Source: Candidatus Zixiibacteriota bacterium (lineage in GTDB: Bacteria; Zixibacteria; MSB-5A5; GN15; FEB-12). Taken from it: DNA of 64,000 nucleotides. Location: NCBI GenBank assembly GCA_022571985.1, contig JACZWU010000002.1, forward strand, positions 248,001 through 312,000, in the 5' to 3' direction. Below, in pieces: positions 7,989-18,739 of this stretch. The translations under genes were made by a program, and so were the position numbers. Positions within the stretch are counted from its first letter, which is position 1. The number at the start of each line of letters is the position of its first letter. The notes beneath the pieces are model-generated. The model did no database searches and was not told where the DNA came from. It worked only from the letters and a program-made list of their open reading frames with translations.

Positions 7989-9818
7989 TTAGTTCTGCGC
8001 TGCCACCCATTCTCTCATATGTTTGTCCAGTACGGCCAGTGGCAGGGGGCCGTTGCCCAGTATTTCATCATGGAAAGCCCGGATATCAAATTTCTCACCC
8101 AGTCTCTCGGCCGCATAGGTGCGAAGCTCTTTTAATTTCAGTTCGCCAATTTTATAAGCCAGAGCCTGAGCCGGGTTGGTGATATAGCGGTCTATCTCCA
8201 CCTCGATATCATGGAGCTGCTTACTGGAGTTACTGGCAAAAAACTTAATAGCTTTATCCCGGCTCCAGCCTTTGGTGTGAAGGCCGACATCGACCACCAA
8301 CCTGATAGCCCGCCAGATTTCATAAGTCAACTGCCCGAATTTCGAATACGGGTCTTTGTAAAATCCCATCTCTTCACCAAGACTTTCTGAATATAATCCC
8401 CAGCCTTCGCCATAAGCAGTATACCAGCCGCGCTTGCGAAATTCCGGCAGGCCAGTCAGTTCCTGTGCGATTGAGATTTGAAAGTGATGACCGGGCACGG
8501 CCTCATGCAAGGAGAGGGCTTCCATTTCCCATGTTGGTCGTGTATCCAACCCGTAAGTATTGGCGAAAAATATACCCGGCCGGCCGGCTTCGGCAGAGCC
8601 GCCCATATAGTAAGCGGTCGTCTGCGATTTTTCGGCATACGATGGTATCGCTTCTACTCCGTAGGGTAGACGGGGAAGATAGTTAAAAAGTTTTATAAGT
8701 TCCGGATCGGCGCGTTTGCAGATATCGCGATATTCCGTGAGCAGTTCTGCAGCTGTTGTAAAATAAAATTGCGGGTCAGTGCGTAAGAATTCGCAGAAAG
8801 CTGCGAAATCACCGTCGAACCCGACACTTTCAATTACTTTGTCCATTTCGGCCCGGATACGGGCGACTTCGGAAATCCCAATATTGTAAATCGAATCTGG
8901 GGATAAATCTGTGGTTGTGTAATACCGGCAAAGATATTCATACCATTCTTTGCCGTCCGGCAAATCTGACCAGCCGACTTCTTCGCGGCAGGACGGCAGG
9001 TATTGAAACTGTAGAAACTGGTGCAGCTTGTTGAAAGCAGGTACAATATCATCTCTGTAAATTTCATAGGCCTGGTTTCTGATTCGCACTTGCTCTTCAC
9101 TTGGGACCATATCGGATATTTGAAGCAGCGCTTTTAAGATCGGCGCCTCGGCCGGGTTCTCTGTTATCTGATTTAAGACCTGTTGAGGAACTTCTGACAT
9201 AGTAACCCGCGGCGGTGTCAGACCTTTTTTAAGACCCTCTTTCATCAGGCTGAGAGACTGTTCAACTTGTTCGGCAACGCCCCTTAGTCTGGCAAGAATA
9301 TCGTTTAAGTCGGAGACAGAATTTGTCGGCATCATGGCCAGCAGCTGGGCGGCGTCCTGTTGTATGCCACCGCGCTGGTTAATCGGCATAAGTTCACTTT
9401 TAAAACGGGAGCCGTCTTTGGAAGTAGCGATTCTTTCAGAAAACAGATCAAAATTTAATTTATCTTCATCGCTAAGACCTGCTCGGTCAATTTTATCTAA
9501 GACTCTATGAGGAAGTTCAATTTCACTATGGCGCAGTTCATATCCTTCAAGTGAATTATCTGTCCAGCGGTCGTTCTGACCAGGGTAACCAACATATGTC
9601 GCCCACTCCGGGAATGTTTGCATTTGATGGTCCCAGCTTAGCTCGAACAATTTATGCAGCAACTTAGTATCGCTAAGACCGTCACTGTTTTTGGCCAACT
9701 CACGTATTTGCTTTTCATAATCAATTTCTGCTGATACTGAAACAGATGTTGTCAGTAATAGAGCTAGGGTGATTATGAGTGTCAGATTGATTGAGGGCTT
9801 TGTCTTTGAAATTGTCAC
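7989..9818 (-). CDS. DUF885 family secreted hydrolase (putative metallopeptidase-like)
   Basis: I chose the GTG at 9818 (609 residues) because GGAGG lies 7 nt upstream and the first residues then form a clean signal peptide (VTISKTKPSINLTLIITLALLL, cleavage near VSA). A longer reading frame exists upstream but would bury the signal. The rest fits the DUF885 family, including the conserved HEAVPGHH motif near residue 438, an HExxH-like zinc site, and the YGEGWGLYSESL segment. The family is widespread in FCB-type bacteria and believed to be peptidase-like; no substrate can be inferred. It probably acts in the periplasm or outside the cell. Confidence 0.85.
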   Translation of the reverse strand: MTISKTKPSINLTLIITLALLLTTSVSVSAEIDYEKQIRELAKNSDGLSDTKLLHKLFELSWDHQMQTFPEWATYVGYPGQNDRWTDNSLEGYELRHSEIELPHRVLDKIDRAGLSDEDKLNFDLFSERIATSKDGSRFKSELMPINQRGGIQQDAAQLLAMMPTNSVSDLNDILARLRGVAEQVEQSLSLMKEGLKKGLTPPRVTMSEVPQQVLNQITENPAEAPILKALLQISDMVPSEEQVRIRNQAYEIYRDDIVPAFNKLHQFLQFQYLPSCREEVGWSDLPDGKEWYEYLCRYYTTTDLSPDSIYNIGISEVARIRAEMDKVIESVGFDGDFAAFCEFLRTDPQFYFTTAAELLTEYRDICKRADPELIKLFNYLPRLPYGVEAIPSYAEKSQTTAYYMGGSAEAGRPGIFFANTYGLDTRPTWEMEALSLHEAVPGHHFQISIAQELTGLPEFRKRGWYTAYGEGWGLYSESLGEEMGFYKDPYSKFGQLTYEIWRAIRLVVDVGLHTKGWSRDKAIKFFASNSSKQLHDIEVEIDRYITNPAQALAYKIGELKLKELRTYAAERLGEKFDIRAFHDEILGNGPLPLAVLDKHMREWVAAQN

Positions 9819-9908
9819 TAACGTGCCTCCTGGTTTTTTAAACAGTTCTATATAAAAAGGCTGCTGCAAGCTATTGAAATTGTTCGCCGGCAGCAACCCT
9901 TTCTTTAA

Positions 9909-11336
9909 CTAATCATGGCACTCAAAGGTATCACACGGTTCTTCTCCGCAGCTATAAGGCGGAGGGCCGCCGCGGTAAATGAAATCAACCAAATAAGTAA
10001 GGTCGATAATGTCAGTCGGTGAGCCGTCGGCATTGACATCACCTTCGCCGGCACAAGTAGGCAGGGGGCCGCCGCGGTAGATGCGATCGACAATAAACGT
10101 CAGGTCAATAATATCGGCGTCGTTGCCGTCAGTGTTCAAATCCCCACGGAGATTATGACAACAGCCAAAATAGCGGATAAAATTCTGGCCTTTGTCAGCC
10201 AGTTCTTTAATTCGCGACGAACCTGTTTGAAAACTTTCTTCGTCAGAGTTACGGACTGTAGCCATTATTGAATAAAAGACCAGAGTGTCACCCGGGTTCA
10301 TATCGATTTCAAAGGCGTAAGTCAGCACCGAATGGAGATTGACCTGCTGTGAGTCGGAATGGGCATGTGACCAGGCCCGCAGCCCCAAGGTGTCAGACAT
10401 GTTCTGGTATAGCTGATTATCGTCCCAGCCCGAATCAACATAGCGAGCATTTGCCTGGTGATAGCCGCCGTAGGCAACAGAGTCTAAGACAAACCATGCC
10501 AGAGAGTCGATATCGGCGGCATAATGTTTGTAGTAACCATACGACATGCCGCCATAGCGCAAATCATTATCCTGGCACTCTACTAAACTGTCCTGATTAA
10601 ATTCTGCGCCAAGGCAGTAAAGTAAATTGCGGCTGCTGTCTGTTTCGCCGGAATTTCGGACACCGGAGTCCGAAGGAATGTCCCAGTCTATTACTTCGCC
10701 GATGACAAGACCGGTTAACGCCAGACTATCAAGCGACCAAACTTTCAGTTCCCTGGTTATAAACTGCTGGTCGGCCTGCCAGACTTTGCCCGGACCAAAA
10801 TCCCAGGTCCTGGTCATTTGCGGAGCATAGTAGGTACACACAAAACCAATGCTGGAATCATAGTTGGTCATGATGCCGCTCTGCCAGACTTGAAATACTT
10901 CGTCGGTTATCACGGCTGACTCGGGGGTAAGCTGATAGATGATACTTGATGAGTCAGCCTGAGAGTGATAAATGGAATTTGACAGAATAGTATCGCCTGA
11001 AAAAATTCCACCTACTATAATAGACCCGTCATACAAATACTTGCGGGTGTCACCCGGGATAGAATCGACCGTATCGCACTCTATTATGTAGTTAAAATAG
11101 TCCAGCCGGACACCTGCTACACCGGCGCTGTCACCCCCGCCAAACTTTCCGTTTACAGCAACGGCCAGTGATATTACACCGGTGGTTATCGTATCATAGT
11201 TTATAGCTGCGCTTGCAATCAAGGCAGCCTTTGAGATTGTTTGCTGCTTATTATCTGACGAACCAGATATTGTAATCGAAACTGTCAAAAGACAGACCCC
11301 GAGAACAAGCAGCAACAGCCGAAGTTTGCACTTCAT
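9909..11336 (-). CDS. Secreted protein homologous to the C-terminal half of the dockerin paralogs
   Basis: A 475-residue protein. Signal peptide residues 1-24, then a domain that aligns along its length with residues ~735-1,090 of the three large proteins at 11.6-22.3 kb (shared ITTGVISLAVA, GVRLDYF, VWQADQQFIT, GEVIDWDIP, CQDNDLRYGGM.(F/Y)GY). It ends with FGCCH and two dockerin-like repeats. It lacks the propeller half, so it represents the conserved unit as a free-standing protein. AAGGAG is placed 7 nt before the ATG. It is divergent from the paralog array, separated by 323 bp. Function is unknown. Confidence 0.8.
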   Translation of the reverse strand: MKCKLRLLLLVLGVCLLTVSITISGSSDNKQQTISKAALIASAAINYDTITTGVISLAVAVNGKFGGGDSAGVAGVRLDYFNYIIECDTVDSIPGDTRKYLYDGSIIVGGIFSGDTILSNSIYHSQADSSSIIYQLTPESAVITDEVFQVWQSGIMTNYDSSIGFVCTYYAPQMTRTWDFGPGKVWQADQQFITRELKVWSLDSLALTGLVIGEVIDWDIPSDSGVRNSGETDSSRNLLYCLGAEFNQDSLVECQDNDLRYGGMSYGYYKHYAADIDSLAWFVLDSVAYGGYHQANARYVDSGWDDNQLYQNMSDTLGLRAWSHAHSDSQQVNLHSVLTYAFEIDMNPGDTLVFYSIMATVRNSDEESFQTGSSRIKELADKGQNFIRYFGCCHNLRGDLNTDGNDADIIDLTFIVDRIYRGGPLPTCAGEGDVNADGSPTDIIDLTYLVDFIYRGGPPPYSCGEEPCDTFECHD

Positions 11337-11659
11337 GGCATACTCCTTTCGGTTTGGAAATGTTTTAAGTTCTCTGCGTTACTCGGATGGGAGTCCGGGT
11401 GCCCCCACCCGCTCGCGGTGGAAATTTGGGTACCCTGCTTCAACTCCCCCAAGTTCTTGTACGAACTTGTCCAAGATGAAGCCCTAAAACAACTTAAAAC
11501 TTAAAGCGCAAAAATAGCGACAAGTGATTATTGACAACATATTCCTTGTGTAGATATATTTGAGCTATTATTTTATTGTTAACTGGTCAGAGATCCAGCT
11601 CTTGCAGCCTTGCAAATCGATTAATCTGACCATTTTGAGTCTTGGGGAAGGAGACACCT
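11337..11659. other. Divergent intergenic region with repeat fragment and palindrome
   Basis: 323 bp between the short dockerin gene and the paralog array, so it should hold both promoters. It contains a diverged family A repeat (~11394-11430) and a perfect inverted repeat CAAGTTC/GAACTTG at 11450-11469 with a 6-nt spacer. I see no gene in it. Confidence 0.5.
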
Positions 11660-14600
11660 ATGAATAAGCGATATATTTTCGCAATCTTCCTCGCCATTAA
11701 TTTCGCAGCATCGCATTCGATAATTTTGACTGCCGCCGAAAAACCGTCAGAAAAAAGAGATATTAACCCGATTATCCGGCAAATTGTGGACTACGCCCTG
11801 CCGGAACTGGGTCATTACCTTCAAAAGAGGCCTGCTAAGACTAATGGACAGGGTACAGCGTCGCTGAGCGCCACTTCATATTCGGCTTCTCCGGGAGTAA
11901 CAATCGGCTATACTTATTATGACATTCAGCATATTAACACCACTGGCCGGATGGTGGGAATAGGCCACAACATTTCAGGCTCGGATACATCTACCTACAT
12001 ACACTTTACCTGGATGGACCTGGCGGGTCCCGATCTATCTCTTGGCAGAACTGCAGCTTACCTTTATGCCTCAGTTGGTACAGGAGTGTTCGGCGGTGGC
12101 TCTGTTCTCACCTCTCCTCCGGAATACGCCGGATATTTCAATCTCGATGTTTCACCGGACAATAGAGCGATTATTTCCGGACACTATACTCCAGACGGCA
12201 ATTCGGCTAAATTTACGCCTACAGTCTGGTATGACAGCGCAGCCTTGGCAGCCAATTTTGATTTCGCGTCAGTAGATTTTACGCCTGGCTATGCTTGTTG
12301 GGGACTTGCTATATGTGACACACCCAAAGTCTGGCCGCATTTGGCTTTTCAAACCAAACCAGACGGCAGCCACATAACACATGTTACAGGATTGACCTAT
12401 TCAGGCTATTCAAGTCTTTATACTTTTTATTATTACCGCAGAGAAGGACACGCTGATAGCTCACTGGTGGATGGTTCGCTATCCAGTTGTTTTATTCCCG
12501 GTGTTATTGACCCACAAATTGAAGGCTGGGACTGCCCCCTGTTTATTGATTCCATTTGGGCAACTGTAGGGCTTGTAACGGCTTCAAAAAAATCCGGCAA
12601 AGTCGCATTGGGCTGGACGGCTAATCTCCCGGAACCGGGCTGCGATACCTGCTCTATCAATGCTGATTTGGGGACATTGCGAAACATAAATTTCAATGAC
12701 CTCTATTATCAATCCTCAGATGACTATGGCATCAGCTGGAATCCACAAGTCAACGTGACTCATTTTGATACTCTTAGCGAACGTTGGGGACCATACAACG
12801 ATATCACTATGCTCTGGACCGGTGATTCCCCCGACGAGGAGCTGCATATCGCTTGGGTGGCGACAGATATAGAGCGCTATTTGTCAGAAGGATTTTTAGG
12901 ATTCGGTTCGCGAATTTATCATTGGGCGGAATCTTTTCCGAATGAGGGCTTCGGACCTCGTGTGGCTGCTCAGTTAAGACAAGATCCCATTTTGTGCCAG
13001 CCTCTCCCTTTCAATTTGCTTCTGGCCAAACCGCAGTTATCCCAGTGCAACGATAACCTCTACCTCTTGTTCGCCGACCTCTGGGACGGCCACAACGGTG
13101 ACCCGGCCAATCCTGACTGTTCACAGAGAGGGTATGACGGGCACTATATCGGTTCGGTCAATGGCGAGCTGATGGTATCAATCTCGGACAACAATGGCAT
13201 AAGCTGGGACCTCCCTCATAATCTGACAAATTCTTTCACACCCGCCTGCGATTCTGCTACAGGAGCGGTCGGGGCTTGCGAATCTGACCATTTTGCATCG
13301 ATGGCTCCCAATGGATTTGAGTCGACTGCCTCAGACGGAGCAGTTGCCGGTGCCACGGTTTTACCTCGACCCGTCTCGTATCCCAACACGGCCGGAGCGT
13401 CATGGCTGCCGGTTATGTATATTAACGACAGAGACCCCGGTACTGTCATATTTGACAATTCCACCTGGCAGAACAACCCGGTCAAGTTTTTCTATATGGC
13501 CTGTGTCGGTCCGGATCACTTGTCACCAGGTCCCGGCTCCGGCTGGTCAATTGACCAGATCAGCTGGCCGTCATTTACTGGCCCTGGAATTCAATTAGAT
13601 ACTTCTGTCATAATAGAAAATACCGGTTCTGTCCCAATGTCCTATTCCGTGGTTGTTGAAGAAATTAACGGTCCCCCAGGATGGCTGGGTATTTCCGGCA
13701 TAGACTCTCCTATTCCAGTCGGTCAGTTTGATATTGTAACTATTCACCTGAATGTTGCTGGTATTATAGAGAATTTCGGAATTTATAATGGCAGACTTAT
13801 CATGGCTGCTCAAGAACCTCTCTTTGATGATACTCTTGAAGTATCATTAACTGTGAATTCCATTGTAATCTATTCCTCTGTCGACACCATTTCAACAGGT
13901 GTTGTTTCTTTGGCAGCTGCTCATGACGCACGGTTTGGTTTGGGTGGATATCCTGTTTTTACAGGTGTAAGTATGGACTATTTCTATCACCCTGATGAAT
14001 GCGACAAAGTTGATTCAATTCCGGGAAATACAGAGGTCTATATTTACGACGGCAGCATGATATTCGGCAATATTGTAAACGGCGATACAATTCTTTCAAA
14101 CAGCATCTATGGCCTGGGGCCCAGACATCCGAATTCAATTTACTCCCTTGAAAATGCACAGGTAGATACGACCGGGGAGGTCTTCAATTATTTGAGATTC
14201 CCCTCACTGAGCAATGCCGATACCACTATCGGGGCAAGTCTTACATACTTTGCGCCAAAGCTCACCCAGACCTGGGATTTTGGAATCGGCAAGGTCTGGC
14301 AGGCCGACCAGCAGTTCATTACCAAAGAATTCAAAATATGGGCGATAGATAGCTTAGTGCACGAAGGCATGGTGGTCGGTGAAGTCATCGACTGGGATAT
14401 ACCGGCAGACTTAAAAGATGTTGGAGGTACCAGCTCTGATAATGCTGGTTATATGAATGCCAGCTTGAGCCTGCTTTATTGTGTTGGCGCTGAGTATGAC
14501 AACGATGATTCGGTAGAATGTCAGGACAACGACCTGCGTTATGGCGGGATGGCCTTTGGCTATACCAAGCAATATTTCGCCGATTCGCACAAGTGGTCTA

Positions 14601-15175
14601 TTACAGATACTGTTCCATACGGAGGCTATCACGAAGCTAACGCCCGCTATGTCTATACCGGCTGGGATGACAATGAGTTGTATGTTAATATGGAAGTATC
14701 CGTTGGAATGATTGAATGGGCGCACTCTAATCCGGATTCTCAGTACACAGACCTGCACAGCGTCTTGACCTACGTCTTTGGCCATGACCTTTTGCCCGGT
14801 GATACTTTAGCTTTCTATTCGGTTATTGCAACTGTTCTTAACAATGAAGTAGAGGCGCCCGCGGGACTACGTATTGAAGAACTGGCAGTAAGAGGACGGA
14901 ATTTCATGACCTACTTCGGCTGCTGCCACGGAAGGAGAGGGGATTTTAATTCTGACGGGAAAGACGCCGATATTCTTGATTTAACATTTATAATCGACCG
15001 CATAATGAGAGGCGGCAGAGCACCTACTTGTTTGGGTGAGTCCGATATCAATGCCGATGGCTCACCAATGAACATTCTTGACTTGACGTTTATTGTAGAT
15101 GTTATTTTCCGGGGAGGAATAGCACCATATAATTGCAGTGACGCTCCCTGTAATACGCCCGGCTGTCATGATTGA
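11660..15175 (+). CDS. Large secreted Asp-box/dockerin paralog 1
   Basis: 1,171 residues from the ATG at 11660, chosen over an upstream TTG because AAGGAG ends 6 nt before it and a signal peptide starts there. Order: signal peptide (~1-27); a conserved DINPIIRQIVDYALPELG segment; a large domain with Asp-box-like motifs SSDDYGISW (~351-358) and SDNNGISW (~507-515), suggesting a sialidase-type beta-propeller fold; an Ig/NEW3-like domain (~655-740); a conserved ~350-residue domain shared with the gene at 9909; then FGCCH and two dockerin-like repeats. No catalytic sialidase residues are evident, so an enzymatic role is not claimed. First of three tandem copies. Confidence 0.8.
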   Translation: MNKRYIFAIFLAINFAASHSIILTAAEKPSEKRDINPIIRQIVDYALPELGHYLQKRPAKTNGQGTASLSATSYSASPGVTIGYTYYDIQHINTTGRMVGIGHNISGSDTSTYIHFTWMDLAGPDLSLGRTAAYLYASVGTGVFGGGSVLTSPPEYAGYFNLDVSPDNRAIISGHYTPDGNSAKFTPTVWYDSAALAANFDFASVDFTPGYACWGLAICDTPKVWPHLAFQTKPDGSHITHVTGLTYSGYSSLYTFYYYRREGHADSSLVDGSLSSCFIPGVIDPQIEGWDCPLFIDSIWATVGLVTASKKSGKVALGWTANLPEPGCDTCSINADLGTLRNINFNDLYYQSSDDYGISWNPQVNVTHFDTLSERWGPYNDITMLWTGDSPDEELHIAWVATDIERYLSEGFLGFGSRIYHWAESFPNEGFGPRVAAQLRQDPILCQPLPFNLLLAKPQLSQCNDNLYLLFADLWDGHNGDPANPDCSQRGYDGHYIGSVNGELMVSISDNNGISWDLPHNLTNSFTPACDSATGAVGACESDHFASMAPNGFESTASDGAVAGATVLPRPVSYPNTAGASWLPVMYINDRDPGTVIFDNSTWQNNPVKFFYMACVGPDHLSPGPGSGWSIDQISWPSFTGPGIQLDTSVIIENTGSVPMSYSVVVEEINGPPGWLGISGIDSPIPVGQFDIVTIHLNVAGIIENFGIYNGRLIMAAQEPLFDDTLEVSLTVNSIVIYSSVDTISTGVVSLAAAHDARFGLGGYPVFTGVSMDYFYHPDECDKVDSIPGNTEVYIYDGSMIFGNIVNGDTILSNSIYGLGPRHPNSIYSLENAQVDTTGEVFNYLRFPSLSNADTTIGASLTYFAPKLTQTWDFGIGKVWQADQQFITKEFKIWAIDSLVHEGMVVGEVIDWDIPADLKDVGGTSSDNAGYMNASLSLLYCVGAEYDNDDSVECQDNDLRYGGMAFGYTKQYFADSHKWSITDTVPYGGYHEANARYVYTGWDDNELYVNMEVSVGMIEWAHSNPDSQYTDLHSVLTYVFGHDLLPGDTLAFYSVIATVLNNEVEAPAGLRIEELAVRGRNFMTYFGCCHGRRGDFNSDGKDADILDLTFIIDRIMRGGRAPTCLGESDINADGSPMNILDLTFIVDVIFRGGIAPYNCSDAPCNTPGCHD

Positions 15176-15185
15176 AGGAGCTTTT

Positions 15186-18100
15186 ATGAATAAGCGCTAT
15201 TTTTTGGTAATCTTCCTCACCATAATCTTCGCAGTATCGCATTCGATAATCTTGACTGCCGCCGAAAAGCCGTCAGAAAAAAGAGATATTAACCCGATAA
15301 TCCGGCAGATTGTGGATTATGCCCTGCCTGAACTTGGCAATTACCCTGAAAAGAGGCCTGTTAAGACGACCGGAAAAGGCACGGCTTCGCTGGGCGCCAC
15401 TTCATTTTCGGCTTCACCGGGTGTCACAATCGGCAATACCTATTTTGATATTCAGCATATTAACACTACCGGCCGGATGGTGGGAACTGGAGATTTTTTC
15501 TTAGGCTCGGATACCAGCACTCTTGTCCATTTTACCTGGATGGACCTGCCCGGACCTGACCTGGCGAATTCAAGGAATTTTGCATATGCAGCAGCCCTGG
15601 TTTTAAATGGGGAAATACTAACCGAAATTGGCGCTGATGTGTGGGTGGAAGTAGGAGGCTATTTCAATCTTGATGTTACACCGGACAACCGGGCCATAAT
15701 TTCCGGCCATTGGACTCCTGATGGTGATCCATATAAATACGCCCCAACAGTCTGGTATGATGAAGTAGCCCCTGGCGACGCTGGCTTTGGTGTCAAAGCA
15801 AGAGTCGACACTGCATTGTGGCAATACGAAAATCCGTTTACCGGCAAGGACCGCAATACACTCTGGCCGCACATGGCCTTTCAAGTAAAACCCGATGGCA
15901 GCCAGATTACACACCTTACTGGAGCGACCTATGCCGGGGGAATAGGCCCGCATATACTGTATTATTACCGAAGAGAGGGTCATGCCGACAGTTCGCTTGG
16001 CGATGGATCCTTGTCAAGTTGCTTTATTTCCGGTCTGATTGACCCTCAGGTAAACGGCTGGGACTGCCCCTGGGTCTATGACACCGCCTGGGCTACGGTG
16101 GCGCTTGTTACGGCTTCAAAAAAATCAGGCAAAGTTGCACTGGGCTGGACGGCCAATCTCCCGGAACCGGGCTGTGATACCTGCTCAATCAATAACGACA
16201 TGGGGACATTGCGAAACAGGAATTTTAATGACCTCTATTACCAAACTTCAGACGACTACGGCATCAGCTGGAATCCACGAGTTAACGTGACGCATTTTGA
16301 TACTCTTACCGAACGCTGGGGACCATACAACGATATTACTATGCTCTGGACAGGTGATTCCCCCAACGAGGAGCTGCATATAGCCTGGGTAGCGACAGAT
16401 ATAGAGCGCTATTTGACACAAGGTTTTTTAGGATTCGGTTCGCGTATTTATCATTGGGCAGAAACATTTTCGGATTTAGGCTTTGGGAAGCGCGTTGCAG
16501 TTCATCTGCCCTGGGATCCCATAATGTGCCAGCCTCTCCCATTCAATTTGCTTCTGGCCAAACCGCAGTTATCGCAGTGCAACGATAACCTCTATATCTT
16601 GTTTGCCGACCTCTGGGACGGCCATAACGGCGACCCGGCCAATCCCGACTGCTCACAGAGAGGGTATGACGGTGACTATTTTGGTTCAGTCAATGGCGAG
16701 CTGATGGTGTCAATATCTGACAACAATGGCGTAAGCTGGGACTTGCCTCATAATTTGACCAATTCTTTCACACCCGCGTGCGATTCTGCCACTGGAGCAG
16801 TCGGCCAGTGTGAATCCGACCATTTCGCTTCGATGGCGCCCTACGGATTTGTGACAACGGCCTCAGATGGGGCAGTGTCGGGCGCCACGGTTATACCTCG
16901 ACCCGTTTCTTACCCTAACACTGTCGGAACGTCATGGCTGCCGGTTATGTATATTAACGACAGAGACCCCGGCGCAGTCATATTTGACAATTCCACCTGG
17001 CAGAACAACCCGGTCAAATTTTTCTATATGGCCTGTGTGGCACCTGATCAGATAATTATTGGACCCGGCTCTGGCTGGCCCATTACTGAAATTGGCTGGC
17101 CAACATTTACCCCTCCCGGTGTGCAGCTGGATATAGCGATATTATTGGAAAATACTACCAATGAACCGATGACTTATAGCATTGAGATCGAAGAATTATC
17201 CGGTTCGGCTGGCTGGCTGGGAGTGTCTGGTTTCAGCTTTTATATCCCCAATGGAGCCGGCAATACTGATCTCGGTTACATAAATCTCAATGTCGGTGGT
17301 ATAATCGATGATCCTATTTCTTCTCCTCAAATTGTTGAAGGGCGACTAATTCTTAATATGAGCAACATCTTCCTCGTAGATACTCTTTCAATTACCCTCA
17401 TTGTAACAGACACCATTATCACTCGCATTACTGATACGATTACAACAGGTGTCGTTTCGTTAGCAGTTGCCCACAATACCCAGTTTGGAATGGGCGGTAC
17501 CGCGGGGTACGCAGGCGTTAGAATGGACTATTTCTATCACCCTGACGAATGCGACATAGTCGATTCAATTCCGGGTAATACAGAAGTTTATATATATGAC
17601 GGCAGCATGATATTCGGCAATATTGTAGACGGCGACACAATTTTGTCAAACAGTATTTTCAGCCAGGGGCCATTACAGGAGAGTTCAATTTACACCCATG
17701 AAATTGCGGAAGTAGATACAACCGGTGAAGTCTTTAACTATTTGCGATTCCCCTCACTGAGCAATGCCGATACCACTATCGGGGCCAGCCTTACATACTT
17801 TGCGCCAAAGATGACCCAGACCTGGGATTTTGGAAACGGCAATGTCTGGCAGGCCGACCAGCAGTTTGTTACCAAAGAATTCAAAATCTGGGCGATAGAC
17901 AGCATGGTACACGAAGGCATGGTGGTCGGTGAAGTCATCGACTGGGACATACCGGCAGATATTAAAGATGTCGGCGGAACAAGCTCAGATAATGTAGGCG
18001 AGGTTAATAGTGCGCTTAACTTGCTTTATATTTATGGCGCAGAGTACAACAATGATGACTCAGTAGAATGTCAGGATAATGACCTGCGCTTTGGTGGAAT

Positions 18101-18728
18101 GGCCTTTGGCTACACCAAGCAGTATTTCGCCGATTCGCACAAGTGGTCTATTACAGATACTGTTCCATACGGGGGCTATCACGAAGCTAATGCCCGTTAT
18201 GTCTATACTGGCTGGGATGACAACGAGTTGTACTTTAATATGGAAACTGCTGCGGGGTTTATAACGTGGGGCCCGTGGTTACCGGCTGAATCTACAGCGA
18301 CCGATTTGCACAGCGTTTTGACTTACACTTTTGGACACGACCTTCAGCCGGGCGATACTTTAGCTTTCTATTCGGTTATTGCAACTGTTCTTAACAATGA
18401 AGTAGAGGCGCCCGCGGGACTACGTATTGAAGAACTGGCAGTAAGAGGACGGAATTTTATGACCTACTTCGGCTGCTGTCACGGAAGGAGAGGTGATCTT
18501 AATTCTGACGGAAAAGACGCCAATATTCTTGATTTAACATTTGCAGTCGACCGTATAATGAGAGGCGGCAGAGCACCTACTTGTTTGGGCGAGTCCGATA
18601 TCAATGCCGATGGTTCACCAATGAACATTCTTGACTTGACGTTTATTGTAGATGTTATATTCCGGGGCGGGATAGCGCCATATAATTGCAGCGATGCTCC
18701 CTGCAACACACCCGGCTGTCATGATTGA
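15186..18728 (+). CDS. Large secreted Asp-box/dockerin paralog 2
   Basis: 1,180 residues from the ATG at 15186. GAAGGAG overlaps the preceding stop codon and sits 5 nt before this ATG, so I prefer it to an upstream in-frame start. The domain order is the same as paralog 1: signal peptide, propeller-like half with SDDYGISW and SDNNGVSW, Ig-like domain, conserved C-terminal domain, FGCCH and two dockerin-like repeats. Its last ~370 bases are nearly identical to paralog 1 at the DNA level while the Ig-like part is clearly diverged, which suggests recent recombination. Ten bases separate it from paralog 1, so the array is probably one operon. Confidence 0.8.
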   Translation: MNKRYFLVIFLTIIFAVSHSIILTAAEKPSEKRDINPIIRQIVDYALPELGNYPEKRPVKTTGKGTASLGATSFSASPGVTIGNTYFDIQHINTTGRMVGTGDFFLGSDTSTLVHFTWMDLPGPDLANSRNFAYAAALVLNGEILTEIGADVWVEVGGYFNLDVTPDNRAIISGHWTPDGDPYKYAPTVWYDEVAPGDAGFGVKARVDTALWQYENPFTGKDRNTLWPHMAFQVKPDGSQITHLTGATYAGGIGPHILYYYRREGHADSSLGDGSLSSCFISGLIDPQVNGWDCPWVYDTAWATVALVTASKKSGKVALGWTANLPEPGCDTCSINNDMGTLRNRNFNDLYYQTSDDYGISWNPRVNVTHFDTLTERWGPYNDITMLWTGDSPNEELHIAWVATDIERYLTQGFLGFGSRIYHWAETFSDLGFGKRVAVHLPWDPIMCQPLPFNLLLAKPQLSQCNDNLYILFADLWDGHNGDPANPDCSQRGYDGDYFGSVNGELMVSISDNNGVSWDLPHNLTNSFTPACDSATGAVGQCESDHFASMAPYGFVTTASDGAVSGATVIPRPVSYPNTVGTSWLPVMYINDRDPGAVIFDNSTWQNNPVKFFYMACVAPDQIIIGPGSGWPITEIGWPTFTPPGVQLDIAILLENTTNEPMTYSIEIEELSGSAGWLGVSGFSFYIPNGAGNTDLGYINLNVGGIIDDPISSPQIVEGRLILNMSNIFLVDTLSITLIVTDTIITRITDTITTGVVSLAVAHNTQFGMGGTAGYAGVRMDYFYHPDECDIVDSIPGNTEVYIYDGSMIFGNIVDGDTILSNSIFSQGPLQESSIYTHEIAEVDTTGEVFNYLRFPSLSNADTTIGASLTYFAPKMTQTWDFGNGNVWQADQQFVTKEFKIWAIDSMVHEGMVVGEVIDWDIPADIKDVGGTSSDNVGEVNSALNLLYIYGAEYNNDDSVECQDNDLRFGGMAFGYTKQYFADSHKWSITDTVPYGGYHEANARYVYTGWDDNELYFNMETAAGFITWGPWLPAESTATDLHSVLTYTFGHDLQPGDTLAFYSVIATVLNNEVEAPAGLRIEELAVRGRNFMTYFGCCHGRRGDLNSDGKDANILDLTFAVDRIMRGGRAPTCLGESDINADGSPMNILDLTFIVDVIFRGGIAPYNCSDAPCNTPGCHD

Positions 18729-18739
18729 AGGAGCTGCGT

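Noticed and set aside
7902-8135. A 77-codon plus-strand frame at the end of the DUF885 gene
   Set aside because: Most of it is antisense to the DUF885 gene, and it has no family or ribosome site.
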